Source: Serilophus lunatus (Eukaryota; Chordata; Aves; Passeriformes; Eurylaimidae). From it: a DNA stretch of 64,000 bases. Shown here piece by piece: positions 49,314 through 61,475 of this stretch (its first letter is position 1; each line of letters begins with the position of its first letter). Below the pieces are notes generated by a model, which had not been told where the DNA came from, ran no database searches, and worked only from the letters and a program-made list of their open reading frames with translations. The stretch is from assembly GCA_013399895.1 (NCBI GenBank), contig VXBA01004865.1:96665-160664 (forward strand), written 5' to 3'. Both the position numbers and the translations under genes were made by a program.

Positions 49314-49445
49314 CAGGGTCCTGGGGATGGCTGAGCAGCTCCGAGGCAAAGCCTGGAGGTTTGAGGTTGCCGTGGAGATGGTTTCCTTGGAAGGAAAGGA
49401 AGAAGGGACTGGGAACGAGAAGCAAATCCCCCTGAGAAGGGGCAG
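49314..49445 (-). other. PEBP4: PEBP4 exon 1, proposed untranslated first exon
   Basis: A strong donor, GACCCTG|GTAAGTGG, lies at 49313-49308 on the minus strand, 1.0 kb upstream of the coding start and in the right direction to join the 48301 acceptor. About 130 bp upstream is a TTAAAA box (49477-49472), which would place the start near 49445. The interval has no ATG, as expected for a leader exon. The exact 5' end is a guess, and another first exon, such as one near 55,050, is possible. Confidence 0.42.
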
Positions 49446-49471
49446 CTCAGTGCTCGAGATCTGCCAACGGG

Positions 49472-49477
49472 TTTTAA
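49472..49477 (-). promoter_or_regulatory. TATA-like box upstream of PEBP4 exon 1
   Basis: TTAAAA on the minus strand in the context GGTTAAAACCC. It is at a suitable distance from the proposed first exon. Evidence is positional only. Confidence 0.3.
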
Positions 49478-50251
49478 CCCCCCAACGGTTTCCAAGAGTC
49501 CCAACAGCCCCGGGTCCTCAGCAACCCAACACCCTCCCACCCCCCCTCTGCACTGGAAGCTTCCAAGCTGATCAGGAAGGATGTGACCCAAACATTTATT
49601 TGCCTGTCTTCTCCATTGCCTAATCAGTTCTGGATGAGGCACATGCAGAAATCCCCCAGCCAGTTGGGAATAGGGATTACACCACATACTGTATCATTAT
49701 ATAATGAAGCGCCAGCACGCAGAGCGAACACGAGCGAGGACCAGCTCCTCTGTCATTGTGGAGAGAGAGGCACCAGGCTTCACTAATTAGAAACATTAAT
49801 GTATTGGGAATGATCTGGAGGTTTAGGGGCTAATGGCTCCTGTTCCCACGCTGCAGCCCCGTAATTAGAGCCCCGATCCTGCAAATAGGCTCACGTGAGT
49901 AATGCTGTTCCCATCGGAGCCAGGAGTGCTGGTTCACATGAGTCAGGAGCACCAGGGGGTTACATCCTTGCAGTGGCACATGGTATTGGGGGGGGTGGGG
50001 GGGAGTGATAACCTGGGGCCTCCAGCCCCAGGCAAGGCTGTGAATCAGGGCAAATCGCCCAGAAATTCTGCCATGGAAAGGTGGATTTCTGAGAAAAGCA
50101 GGAATTCTCTTGGAAAGCTGGCAGCTTGGTTGAAAGCTTAGCAAGAGAGAGCAAGCAAAGAGGCAAGGGCTTTGATCAGGGCAGGCACAGGGACTTGGAC
50201 ACCAGGAGAGGTATAGACATGGATAAGGAACTCCTGCCTTGGTGAATTATC

Positions 50252-50755
50252 AGGGGATGGTTTGGATTGGAAAGGACCTTAAAGTTCATCCCATCCCACC
50301 CCCTGCCCTGGGCAGGGACACCTCCCACTATCCCAGGGGGCTCCAACCTGGCCTTGGGCACTCCCAGGGATGGGGCAGCCACAGCTTCTCTGGGCACCCT
50401 GTGCCAGGGCCTGCCCACCCTCCCAGGGAGGAATTCCTTCCCAATACCCCATCTATCCCTCTGGCAGTGGGACACCATTCCCCCTAGTCCTGTTCCTCCA
50501 TTCCTTGTCTCAAGTCCCTCTCCAGCTCCCTTAGAGCCCCTTCAGGCTCTGGAAGGGGCTCCAAGGTCTCCCTGGATCCTTCTCTTCTCCAGGCAGCACA
50601 TGCCCAGCTCTCCCAGCCCAGCTCCAGAGCAAAGGGGCTCCAGACTTTGGAGCATCCACATCCTTCTTTTGTTGGAGTCTCCAGACCTGGACACAGCACT
50701 GCAGGTGGGGTCTCTCCATAGCAGAGGAGGAGAATCCCTTCCCTTGCCCTTCTTC
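50252..50755 (-). mobile_element. CR1 LINE, 3' fragment, antisense (longest copy)
   Basis: It follows the reversed CR1 consensus from GGATGGTTTGGATTGGAAAG, through GGCAGGGACACCTCCCACTA and AAGTCCCTCTCCAGCTCCC, to CTGGACACAGCACTGCAGGT and CCATAGCAGAGGAGGAGAAT. At about 500 bp it reaches further 5' than the other copies here. There is no ORF. Confidence 0.92.
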
Positions 50756-53700
50756 CCACACTGCAGGGGATGAGTTCAGGACACAGGTGACTGCCCATGA
50801 ATTTTAGCTGTTTATTTAAGCCTAAGGACAGCACAGGATTTACATTCCTGTGCTCCCAGCACCTCAGACCCCCAGCTCCCCTTGGCTCCTGCAGTGGTTA
50901 CATGGGGTAACCAGAGGTTCCACAAACAACAGCAAAAGAAAAACGGGATGAACTCTGAACTCTTTTATTTCAAGCCTAGAGGCAGAAAAAGAAACCTTTC
51001 ACACAGAGACCATATCAGCCACTTCCACCTGGAGATCTCCTGAGGATTAGCACAAAATGGGATCAGCACAAAAGGGTTTGCCAATAGACAAGGTGCAGAG
51101 GATCCCCCAGGGATGCTTTGGAAGAAAAACTCATGGGAGCAACAATTTTACAGCACCCCACGTGAGATGAACTATGGCTTTTCTTCCCAATAAAAATCTA
51201 TTGCAGAGTAATTACGAAGATCTTATTTCCCCTGCTCAGGAAGACAGAGCCTAAATGGCAGCAGGAAGCCTGTTCAGCACACAGCAGGATAAAAACATCC
51301 ATGGGAAAGTGCTGCCAGAGCCAGATATCAGCTCCTGTGTGATGTTCCTGAAGGTGTGATGGGCTCCTGAAGGGCAGGAGGCCACTGGACTATTTAATTT
51401 TAAACCCATGTACAGACCAGGGTGACTCAAGAGACACAACCCTGCCTGCACATACAGCCCATTCCTGGAAAACTGGCACCAGGGATGAGTAATTTCCACC
51501 AGTATCATCTACCTCCTCAGGTCTGCTGAGCCTGGAGCTCTCACAGCTGGGGAGAAGCTAAAAACCAGCAGAGCCTGCACAGAGCAGCTCCCCCTCCAGA
51601 GCAGGATCCTCCCATGGGAAGACACAGATCTGATGGTGTCAGGCCAGGTCTGAGCATGAGCCAGGCTGCTCTCCCAGCAATCCCAGGGTGTTTTGCATGT
51701 TGCCTGTCCTGACTCAGCAGTGCAGGGCTGCAGGAATCTTGTCTTTCCAGCTGGGAAACCTCCTGGCGTGGAGCTACAGATGAAGGTCAGAGCTGGGGAA
51801 AAGATCCTCATCCAGAATTTCCCTCTCACACTCAAAGTGTGAGAGGAGAAAAATGAGGCACTGCCCTCCCCTTACAAATCCATCACATTTTTATTTGGCA
51901 AAGCCCACTGTAAAAAACACTTCCTGCTTCCCAGTCCTCCCAGCTTCCACCAGGCTCCTGATATTTGGGAATTAAAATGAAGATTTCAGAGCTAATCAAA
52001 TGAGGGAATCAATGATGTGAAGCCCAAGGAAGCAAAGCACTGCCTACGTGTGCTGCAGTCCCAATATCACTTCAGTTCATTTGGGAGGAGATGTATTTAA
52101 ATAGATGTAAAATATATATATTGCATTTGTATCCTCAGCAAACAGCTCTAAAAGCCACTAAAAAGCCTTTCACAGTTGGCAAAACCAAGATATAGGTCAG
52201 GAAATTATTTTCCTGTTAATATTAGAGATGAAAAAGCTCTTAATAAAAGGCAACCACCTCAAGGCAGGGAAGGGAGGGAGAAGTCTGGGGTTTATTTTAG
52301 CAGCAACAAAGCACCTGTGATGCCAAAGCACCTCTGTGGGAGCCAAATTACACATGGGCTGAACCATGGGGCCACAAATGGTGTTTGCAGAGGAAAGGAG
52401 AAGGTGCCTCCTTGCACATCACACCTTTGCAGACCCCTCCTGAGACTCTCCCACAGCCCCTCAAGCTGCTGCCAAGGTGCCAAAATATTTCCCAGAGAGC
52501 ACAGAGAGCCTTAGGACACAGGCAAACCAAAAATATAAGTGTTGCACGGAAGCCCATGGCCACCAGCTGAATCTGAGGAGCTCTCAGAGCTCCCACATGT
52601 GCAAAGCCTCTAGCTCTGCTGCAGTTTGTTTAATGCAAAGCAGGTGTTTCCAGATCAGAAATTGATTTTAAATGTTCAGCAGAAACTTGCTTTTACTTCC
52701 AACACGGGCCAAGAACACATTGTTTGCAAGCTTTCCAACTTCCTACCCGAGCCTCTGGCTTCCTGTTGGTGTTCCAGATAAACCAGTGCCATGTACAGGC
52801 CACTTCGGGGTTTGTTTCATCTTTTCCTCATCACAAAAGCTGTTTTCTTGGAATCTGAGTTTGCTTCATCCCATTTCTTTAGGTGACCTCAGCTCTCCCC
52901 AGACATTAATTGCCTGCAGGGACAGGGAGGAGTCACTGGGCTTGAGTTCCCTCAGTCCTGTGACACAAGAAACCTGGCACCGTGGGGGTTTTATTTCCTC
53001 CCACTCTCAGGCTGCAGAAAAGTTTTTAACTCGTCTCTGAAGCCATTAAAAACTTTACCCCTTTCTTGCCAGAAAGCCAAGGCTCTTGAAAACAAGGGTT
53101 TATTCTCCTTTTCATGCAATTTCTGAGCAATAAATGTGCTCCTTGTACTTCTACCTGAGGCCCCCGAGCATCAGCCCAGTCCTGCTGCTGCAGAAAAAGC
53201 TCAGCTCTTCCTTCAATACCCAGAAATTTCCTCTGTTTTGGGAGGAATTCAGATTTCCAGGTGGCACCCCCATACCTCAGTTTCCCCAAAAGGTCCTGTG
53301 AGTAGAGAACCTGAAGAGCTCACACAGACCAACTCCTGCAGGCTGAAAAATCACTAAAAGAAAGTATTTACACTGTTGAGACCAACCAGCAAGAGGGTAG
53401 AAAGCAAAGCACTTGGCAGGGCCTCGGTGGCCAGGGGAATTCCCTCAATCTTTGCCTTGCAGGAAGCCCATTTTTCAGCTCTTTATTCCACATCAATCAG
53501 AAAAGGAAACAAAAAACCACATCCTCTCTCTCCATTCATAACCTGCTGCACCTCCAGTCATGCCCTGGCCATGCTGTGCCTCTTATCTCCCCTCTCCACG
53601 GGTTGTCCTCACATTTCCCTCTTTGCATGGCCAACATTCCCTGCTCCAACTGAACCACCACAAGGTCACCTTCACCTTGTCCCAGCCAACCCCCAGGGCA

Positions 53701-55025
53701 AGAGCTTTGTGAAGTGAAAAACCATTTAGCCCAGAACCTGCCATAAATTTGCCTCTGCACCAATCTGTGGGGCTGAGCCTCCTCCTTGGAGAATTTTAAG
53801 TGGATTTAAGGAATGAGACTGATTTACTGGGCTCTGGGGTGTCCAGTTTCCTTGGGTCTGTCCAGTGCCACTTTGGGGTCAGGGATTAAAGATCCCAGAT
53901 CATGTAAGGCAAGAGTTCAACGGCTGAGCCTGGATTTCAGTGTTTTTACAGCATTAATAAGATGCTGGGGCAAAATACAAAGTGAGAGGGTTGTATTAAT
54001 CCATCCCAAACCTCCCAAACAGACCCTTGTGAGGCTGCACGCTGGAACAGCAGAGCTTTGCAGAGTGGAAAGCACTGGGTGCAGATCCCTGGTACAGCCT
54101 GAGAGATTAACAGAGAAGGATTTTTGGCTTTTCTCTTTATACCTGCCAAAGCTCCAGCTCTGAACTCTCACCCCCTCCTGCCCCATTTTCCTGGCAGGCA
54201 GCTGTGTGTGGCCAAGCTGGATTAAACTCTGCCACTGTCACCAGCAGTGGGAAGGTCACAGGCGACCTCAGAGACCCGAAAAGGGGGTTGGACCCAGAGC
54301 ATCTACCTTCTGCAGCACCCTCTGAGCAGGAGTCTCTGTGGGATCAGGGAGGGAATGCTTTTTGCCCTTGGAGGTTGGTAGCACCTCACAGCTCCTGCAC
54401 CCACATCCCTACAGGAGCCAGTGCAGCACAGAATGAACACCAGAGCAGACCTGGGGCTGCTGTGACCCCCAAAACCTTCCTTGGCACCAGCCCACCCTCC
54501 CTCTGCCTCAGCTGGGAATCACAGGAGCACCCAGGAGAGGAGGAATGTTCAATATTTTCCAGGCAATGAGCACATAGATGGGTGCAGTCCTTCAAGCCTG
54601 GCAGCAGCCCACAGAGCCACCCCCACGCTGCATCACACGGGGATCACCCCTTCTCCTGCCAGCCCCATTCCCATCCCCATCCCAAACCTCAGCTGCAGCA
54701 GCACCACGAGCAGGAACACATTTCATCCCCTGCAGCATCTGACAGCACGAGACACGGCAACACCTTCACCCGTGGCATTCCATGACTCAGGGACGGGGCC
54801 ACCCACCTCCACACCCCATCCCAATCCCGTGGGCGCCTGCCCCATCCATGAACTCCTCTCTCAGAGCAGCATCTGGCACCCTGGAGCCGTTGGCACGTTT
54901 GGGGAGGTCGGTGCCCGGGGGAGGTGACCTTGGTGGCAGCTGGGAGCCGCTCCCGCATTCCCAGGCTGGATGTGCAGCGTTGCACAACCCACACCTGGCA
55001 GAGCCCACCCTGCCCGGGCAGGTAC

Positions 55026-55111
55026 CTTGTGACTGCTCCTGCCGGAGCTGCAGCTCTTTCTGGGGAAGGTCTTCTATTTCGGGAAGAGTGTTTTCACTCG
55101 GCCTATATTAA
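55026..55111 (-). promoter_or_regulatory. Possible minus-strand promoter and first exon
   Basis: On the minus strand a CpG-rich stretch (55230-55135) is followed by TTAATATAGG (55111-55102). About 30 bp on, a region begins that ends in the donor CACAAG|GTACCT at 55025-55020. The interval has no ATG. It could be an alternative first exon of PEBP4. The donor is only moderately good and the TATA resemblance is loose. Confidence 0.22.
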
Positions 55112-57551
55112 GCACATTCATTTCGCAGTCACAAGGCAGGCGCGGGGCGCTGCAGGAGCCGCTTTTCCTCCGGCGGCTCCCGGATCCCAGCGGTGCTGGC
55201 ACACGCAGCCGAGCCCGCTGCTCGCCAAACTGAATCCCAGTCCCATTCCTTCCCATGCACACCGGGGGAACTGCTCGGCACCTCTTTAAATTCCTGGCTC
55301 AAATCCCGGCATTAAGGACCAGCCCCCACCCCGCTCCTGGAGTCGGGAATGCCAAGGATGGCTGCAGCGCGGAGGGAAAGCATTGAGAAACCCTCAGGTG
55401 TGGCCTCTGCTCGCCTGCGCTCCCCAGGGATGCTGTGTGGGCAGGGTACGGCACAGGGACTGGGTTATGGAAGGGTCACCCAGGCATTTGCACCTTTTCC
55501 TTCCTTTCCTCCCCCCTTCTCCTGGACACTGAGCTCTGGCGAGGAGGCGGATCCCTGCCCCGTGCCTCGTGGATGCTCTAATTGTGATTACAGCCCTTTA
55601 GGGATGACAGCAAAAAATAAACAAACACCTCTCCCAGCTCTCACGGCCCGACTGGATGAGGCTCGTGGGAAAGCCCTGGAGCTGTGGGATAATGAGGAGC
55701 TGGGGATGAGGAAGAAGCATCCTCTGCTCTGACTCAGGTCGGGCTCAGCCTGGTCCCACGAGCCACCCAGTCGAGGTGTGATGGGCTGGCAGGACCAGTG
55801 GCTTTGCTGCCCACCCTGCTGCTCCCTCCTGCCAGCTGGGCATCGTCGGGACCTGCCTGGAATTTAGGCCGGCTGGGCAGGGATGGCTAAAAATAGCATC
55901 GTTTCAGATTCAGCCTGCTCATCCCTTCAGTCTCTGGTTTATTTTCTCCCTCTTTCCAAGGCTCTCAGCAGCTTGGGGTGAAGGGGGAGCACAGGCTGGA
56001 CCCTTCCTTAAGTCATACAGGGAAAACAGGGAGATGGAACAGATAAATTGGTTCAAATCCCCAATGTTGATGCACTTATACCAGATTAACCTTTGCAGCA
56101 ATGGACTCCCAAATCACACTAAACTGGCTTAACCCTCCCCTAAATGGGTTTAACTGGTTTGCAGCAGGGCCTCATACAGGTTTAATGAGCTCAGCAGAGT
56201 CCCAGCAGTGGTGCCTTCCTGGGAAATCCTGAGTCTCCCTCCATGCAGAGGGTGGTCCCAGGCCCCCCAAAAAACTGTTTTGCAGTCTGAAAGGAGGTGA
56301 GGGTATATCCCACGGTTGGAGGAAGCCCCTTGAGTACAGATATAATTTCCAGGAGGCTTTTCCAGCTTTCCCCTCCCCAGGTATTTTTTCCCCAGCCCCT
56401 CAGCACCTCGAGCCTGAACACCCCCTGTTTTTCGAGTTCCCCACACTAACAGGGTTACCCCAACATATCAACCAGCAGCAAAATGAGAGAAAACAGCCTG
56501 ACACCCCCAACATAGCCAGCCAGCCTCGCTTTTCCACCTACCCCTCCTTACAGCACCAGTATCCCCAGTCCTGGAGGAGCCAGCAGTGGTGGGGAGCCTG
56601 TGCCCAGCCAGGTCTGGCAGAGCCCCAGCCCAAATCCTTGGCAGGGCTGAGCCCTGGACCTGACCCAGCAGCTGAGCAGAGGCTGAGAACCCTGCAGGGC
56701 GATCCCCACAGCTGGGATGGAGCAATCTGGGGAGATCAAGGCCATTTGCAGATGCTCCAAAATGCACAGGGCAAAGCAACTGCAAACGAGTCATAGCTCC
56801 AGGCAGGGAACCAGGCTCTGTGACCCAGCAAAACTGGAGCCCTTTTAATACCTGGCACAAAATTAGGCATAAAAATCCCCCTCGGTTCCCTTCCTAAATC
56901 AAGCCAGAGCAAATGGCTGTGCCTCCAGTGAGGAGGGAACATACTGGAGGTGTGAATAAGACCCGGTGCCAGCCCTGCACCGCTGCAGAAGCCCCGGGGT
57001 GCAGCAGCAGCTCAATTAGGAGGTGAGGCAAGACCTGGCCCGAGTGCCCCGTGAGTGCCGAGCAGCACGTTCCTGCTCTTATCAGCTCCATCGGTACCTG
57101 CAGCCAGCATTTCTCCAGCCCTGCTCCCATCCCTCCGAGCAGAGCGGCCTGAGCAAAGCTTTTTCAGTCCAGGAGGCTCCTCCTGATTCTTTTTAAGCCC
57201 ATCATCTCCCTCCTTTCCCACTGACTCACGCGCTGTTCCCACTGATTCACCTCTCTCAGACACCTCTCCTTTCCGTGGCCCGTGGCCATTTCTCCGCTCC
57301 CTTGGTTCCCATTGACTCACTCATCCAAAGCTCACCCTCCCTTTTCCATTCCCATCCTGGTCATCTCTGGTCACTTGGACTCATCCTGCCCTGGGACCTG
57401 CCTTCCTCCCCTCAGCATCCCTGAGGAGCATCCCAGTGCAGGACCCAGTGGCTGGGCAGCTCCAAACAGCACCTTCCAACCCCTGCAGAAATGTCATTCC
57501 CAAGCCCCAAGTCTGCAGGAATCTTCCTTTTCCAGAAGCAAATGATTCCCC

Positions 57552-57554
57552 NNN
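57552..57554. other. Assembly gap (NNN)
   Basis: Three undetermined bases. An ORF crossing them should not be trusted. Confidence 0.99.
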
Positions 57555-57976
57555 CTCACCCTGGTTGGCATCTTCTGCTGTGTTTTTTCCCAAGGACCAT
57601 GAGAAAAATAACAAACGATTTGCAGGATTTAAATGTAATCAATGGCTCAAACATATTCCTTCACACTTCCCATCCGTCCCTCCATCCTGGTGCCATCCCA
57701 CGGTTTGCTTACTCCAGCTGCAGTACAAGAAGCATCTAGGAATGAGTCTGAAAGTCTTGGGAAGTGTAAGGAAATGGGATTTGGGGGAGCAGGGAAGCAC
57801 GGGCCCCGGCGCGTGCCGTGCCACCGGCGCACCCAGAGCCCTGAGCGGCTCCGAGTGGAAAATTCCTGCCCGGCCGGCCCGGATTGTGGTTCAACAGGTT
57901 TTAGTCCCAGCCCCTTTACTTGTGTCAGTGCAAAAACTCATCCCTAGGGCATTTGTTTGGATCACATGGGCGAGCG

Positions 57977-57984
57977 TATAAAAA
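57977..57984 (+). promoter_or_regulatory. TATA box of proposed RHOBTB2 promoter
   Basis: TATAAAAA in the context GAGCGTATAAAAATGGG is a near-perfect TATA box. It lies about 28 bp upstream of the proposed start at 58005 and 106 bp upstream of a good donor. A GC-rich stretch (57800-57880) precedes it. Confidence 0.5.
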
Positions 57985-58004
57985 TGGGTCCTACCTGTCC
58001 AGGC

Positions 58005-58082
58005 CAGTTAGCACCTGGAAAGGGCAGGAGCTGCCGGAGCAGAGGGAAGAGCCGCGGGACGGCGTGGGGCCGCTGCTCCCAG
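58005..58082 (+). other. RHOBTB2: Proposed RHOBTB2 untranslated first exon
   Basis: The interval begins about 28 bp after the TATA box, contains no ATG, and ends CTCCCAG|GTGAGCAG. The next well-formed acceptor on this strand in front of a plausible coding start is at 61397. Gene assignment rests on the position divergent from PEBP4 and on the small coding exon downstream. No RHOBTB2 domain is present in the window. Confidence 0.42.
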
Positions 58083-61000
58083 GTGAGCAGGAGCACGTCT
58101 GCCCGCCCTTTTGCCCCTGGGATTTGCCAGGGCTGGTCCTGGGACTGGCGAAGGGGGATAGTGAGGGTTTATCCAGCGGGAGGTTGTGGGGGGATGCAAA
58201 GATGTGTGGGATTTGAGGGCTGGGAAATGGGTGGGTGGGCTGTGTGGAGAGGGGCTGGCCCGTGCACAGGAGTAGCTCTAAGTGCCACCAGGGCTGTTTC
58301 CAGCCCCGAGGGTGATCCAGATCCCCTGGAGCAGATGACAGTCACAGCTCCTCGTTCCCTCGTGGCCCCTTCTCTCCCCTTTGAGCTGTTGAGAATTGGG
58401 GTGTGGGACCCCTGGGGGGTGTTGGCGGCCCTCGGGGTTTAACAAGTGGCCCATGGGCAGAGAGGAGGGTGCTCAGGCAGATCCACAAGTGAGGAGACAC
58501 CAAGACGTGGTGGCAAATTGTTCCAGCGTGGGACAGGTGGCACCCTGCTCTCCCACGGGAACAGCGCGGATAAAACGGGCGGCTCTCCCTGGCCATTGTT
58601 TGCTGTTTCAATAAGTGCTGTTGATGCCTCCTGGCAGGTAGTCAGGACGTCCGTGCAGCCACCAAAGGCTGGTGTCACCTCCCCCCTGAGCCTCCTGCCA
58701 AGGCAGGGTGACAGGCAGAGCTGCTGCCGCTTCCTTTGGCCGGGAGCCGTTGGGGTAGGAAGTGGTTTTGGGGATTTGGGAGCTGTTTCACAAGCGAGGG
58801 CACAAGGCACGGCTGCTCTCCTGCAGGCCAGGACTTGCAGCCGGGCTTTGTAATGAAGAAAAAGGGTGATTCTCCCGTTCCAGGGGCTCCTGCCCTGCTC
58901 CCAGTGCCAGCTGCTGGTGGTCTGACAACCCCACATCCCCTCTTTTCCTGCCTTTTCTTCCCTCTCACCTCAACGGGGGCTCTGGCATCCCCAAAAGTTT
59001 TCTCCTCACACAGCATTGCTTCTCCCCCTTCCTCTGCTCTCCAACCCTACTTGGAGACAGTTGCTTAGAAACAGACTCCTTGTTTTTTGATGTTTTAATT
59101 CTGGGGTTTTTTTAAATGGGGGAGAACAGTGGGGGCAAAGGGAGATGGCACAATGGGATGTGCCACCACACTGATGGTGAGCAGATGGGGGAAGAGAGCC
59201 CAGGGAACAGCTGACACCAGAGCAGAAGGTCTAAAACAAGAAAAAAATGCTTTTCTTCTCCATTAGGAGGCATGTAGGTCCACCTAGGGCTCCCCAGACC
59301 CCATACCATGGTCTGTGCTTGGTGCTGGCAGCAGCCAGACCCAGGAACAAGTCCCAGGAGGGTCCCACTTTCTCCCCTTTCACTGAGCATCCACCCCCAG
59401 ACACCCACCCCCAACCCCCACCTATATCAGCTTCCCTGGGTGCAATGAGAGAATTAATTTCCTGGGGGGAAGTTGCTTCGAGGATTATTTTCCTTTTCTG
59501 CTGAAGAGCCCAGGCTGGTTGGCAACATTATCTGCCTATTTTTTTCACTGCTCTCCACGGCAAGAGCGCCAGGAGAAAAGGGAAACAGAGAAGCCACAGG
59601 ATGCACCGTTATAAGAGGAACTTTCTCCAAATAGAAGCTTTTCACAGTTTTTTCACGAGGCGTCAGCAGCTCTTAATACCGTCTGAAACTGTGAATCCTG
59701 CATGAAGCAGCCGGCAGGAGCCTGTCAGTGCTCCAGGCTGCAGCTGCAGCCTTTCCCAGAGCATGGGGCCAGCCCTGCACCCCAAAACCTGGCTGGGGTG
59801 ATGGGAAGAGGCAGCTGGAGGAGCAGCCTTGGCTGTGATTCCACCTAGGCAGCATTATCTGCACCCATCAGGGTGGGAAATCCAATATATCCCAGCTGGA
59901 AGGTGCATAAATCCTGCAGTCATGGACCAAGACCTTGAATTTTGCCCTGACCTGGTTTTAGTGGCAAAAGATCTGTCTGGAGAGCCCCAAATGTTCATTA
60001 GCTCAGCGCTGGGGCGAAGGGATGCTGTGCTTGTGTAATAAGTTGCATCTTACAGGAGCACATGGCTCCTCCTGGGTTTAAATATTTATAAGCTGAGTGA
60101 TGAATCCCTGAAGTTGTGCAGTGGTGTCGATGGCAGGAGGAGTTATCACCCGTGCTGGATCAGGTGGCTGATTCCAGGGCTGGGAGATGGGATCCAGGGG
60201 TCAGCTGGGTCATAGGATGTGCATGCAGGGAATTTCCAGAGCACCCCAGTCTTCTGGCTCACAGATGGTCTGGCAGGGCAGGGGATGGAAGGGGTAGAAA
60301 TGCTGGTTTTAACTTGTTTTAGACCTTTCCTTCTGGCATCAGCTATTTCCTGGGCTCTCCTCCCCAGTCTGCTCCCCACCGATATGGTGGCACATCCCAA
60401 TGGGATATTTCTGATGATGCAGGATCCCTTTGTCCCCTCTGTTCCTCTATCAGCTTTGGGCTTTGCCATTTTTACAAAGTGCTGGTTGAACATTTCTCCT
60501 TCTTCCTAGTTCCAAATGGTTATCAAGCCCATAAAACCCATTTTTCTGAGCTGGCACCTCCCTCTCTGGCTGCTGCATGGGCTGGGGAGCCCAAAGGGAG
60601 ATGCTTTGTAGCATCATCCAGGAAGAAAACCTGCAGGATTTGGGGTTTTCAGAGCAGGAGGGGTGATCCTTACTGCTCTTCCTGGTGGATCTGGGAAAGG
60701 AGCCAGCACCATAGCGGATCTCTGACACCCACATCCCAGCAGGAGCCAGGCATCTGCTGGCTTTGCGAGGAGAAAAGCCCAGGCTGGACTCTGCTCCGGC
60801 CTGACGTGTGCAGGCACTGCTGATCCTGTCACGGGAGGGGAGAAGGAGGGACAGCCCTGCTGCCCTGCCTGGCTCCAGAGCTCCGGGGAGGGGAGCCTTG
60901 GCCAAAGCAAACATGCTGGAGGGCTCAGTGATCTGCTGCCCACCCCGGGAGCCAGGCACTTCCCGGAGTGCCCATATCCACAGGGAAGGCTCTTAGCCCA

Positions 61001-61397
61001 AGGGTAAGGTGCTTGGAGTGGGGCGGTGGGGGGATCTGGAGGACCACTGGACCACCCTGGGGCTGAGGGGAGGTTGTTACTGTGAAACCTTCAGTGCAAG
61101 GGATGGGTCCGTGTGTGCCTCTTGCATGATCTATTTATTTTGTCTGCTTTCTATGGTGAAAGGGGTGCCATGACCGGGCACTGAGATGTAGGGACTGTGG
61201 GAAGTCGAGGAACAGCTCTGTCCCCACACCAGGACACTCCTTGGCTGGCCCAAGTGGCTCTGCAAGGACTTGCCTTCCCAAAGGCTTCCTGTCCCCGGGG
61301 GTCATGAGGTGACACCCTGCAGAGGCAGAGGGTGGCTTTAGGACATGAATGCATGTTTGAGGTGTTTCTACAGAGTCTTTCTGCCCTCTCCTTTCAG
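58083..61397 (+). other. Proposed RHOBTB2 intron between first exon and 61398 exon
   Basis: A 3.3-kb stretch with consensus ends. I recognised no transposon and no convincing exon in it. Other weak donors are present, such as CCCAAGG|GTAAGG near 61002, but lack a matching promoter. Confidence 0.4.
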
Positions 61398-61475
61398 AGT
61401 CTGCCAAGAGAAAGAGATGGAAATCCCAGGGAAAGGCAGCCCCGCTGGGAAGATGACTGCCATGGCTCGCAGCCT
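61398..61475 (+). CDS. RHOBTB2: Proposed RHOBTB2 N-terminal coding exon (long isoform)
   Basis: The acceptor CTCCTTTCAG ends at 61397 and the donor CT|GTAAGT starts at 61476. The ATG at 61417 (G at -3 and +4, a good context) opens 19 codons plus two bases: MEIPGKGSPAGKMTAMARS. RHOBTB2 is an atypical Rho-family protein with tandem BTB domains that serves as a CUL3 adaptor. From memory, human RHOBTB2 has N-terminal isoforms longer than the standard start by about 20 residues, and this exon would supply such an extension. The next exon, with the GTPase P-loop, is not in the window, so this is a supported guess rather than a proof. An unrelated gene is possible. Confidence 0.5.

Larger units (their letters stand above)
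1..49445 (-). other. PEBP4: PEBP4 gene body, 5' part (3' exons outside window)
   Basis: The three coding exons described separately (48174-48295, 47395-47527, 18287-18385) are in the right order on the minus strand, have consensus splice sites and join without a frame break into a PEBP4-like N-terminal half of 118 residues. PEBP4 is a secreted or lysosomal member of the phosphatidylethanolamine-binding protein family, distinguished from PEBP1 by a signal peptide and an extra cysteine-bearing N-terminal segment; both are visible here. The family usually ends with an exon holding a G-x-H-R-Y motif and a variable C-terminal tail. I found no match to these between 1 and 18286, so the gene continues off the left edge. 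The 5' limit is a proposed transcription start and is less certain than the coding exons. Confidence 0.85.
49446..57976. other. PEBP4-RHOBTB2 intergenic region
   Basis: No coding exon could be supported on either strand. The region holds one CR1 fragment (50252-50755), a CpG-rich segment with a possible minus-strand promoter near 55,030-55,230, and a three-base gap at 57552-57554. Other parts are unique-looking and show nothing recognisable. Confidence 0.55.
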
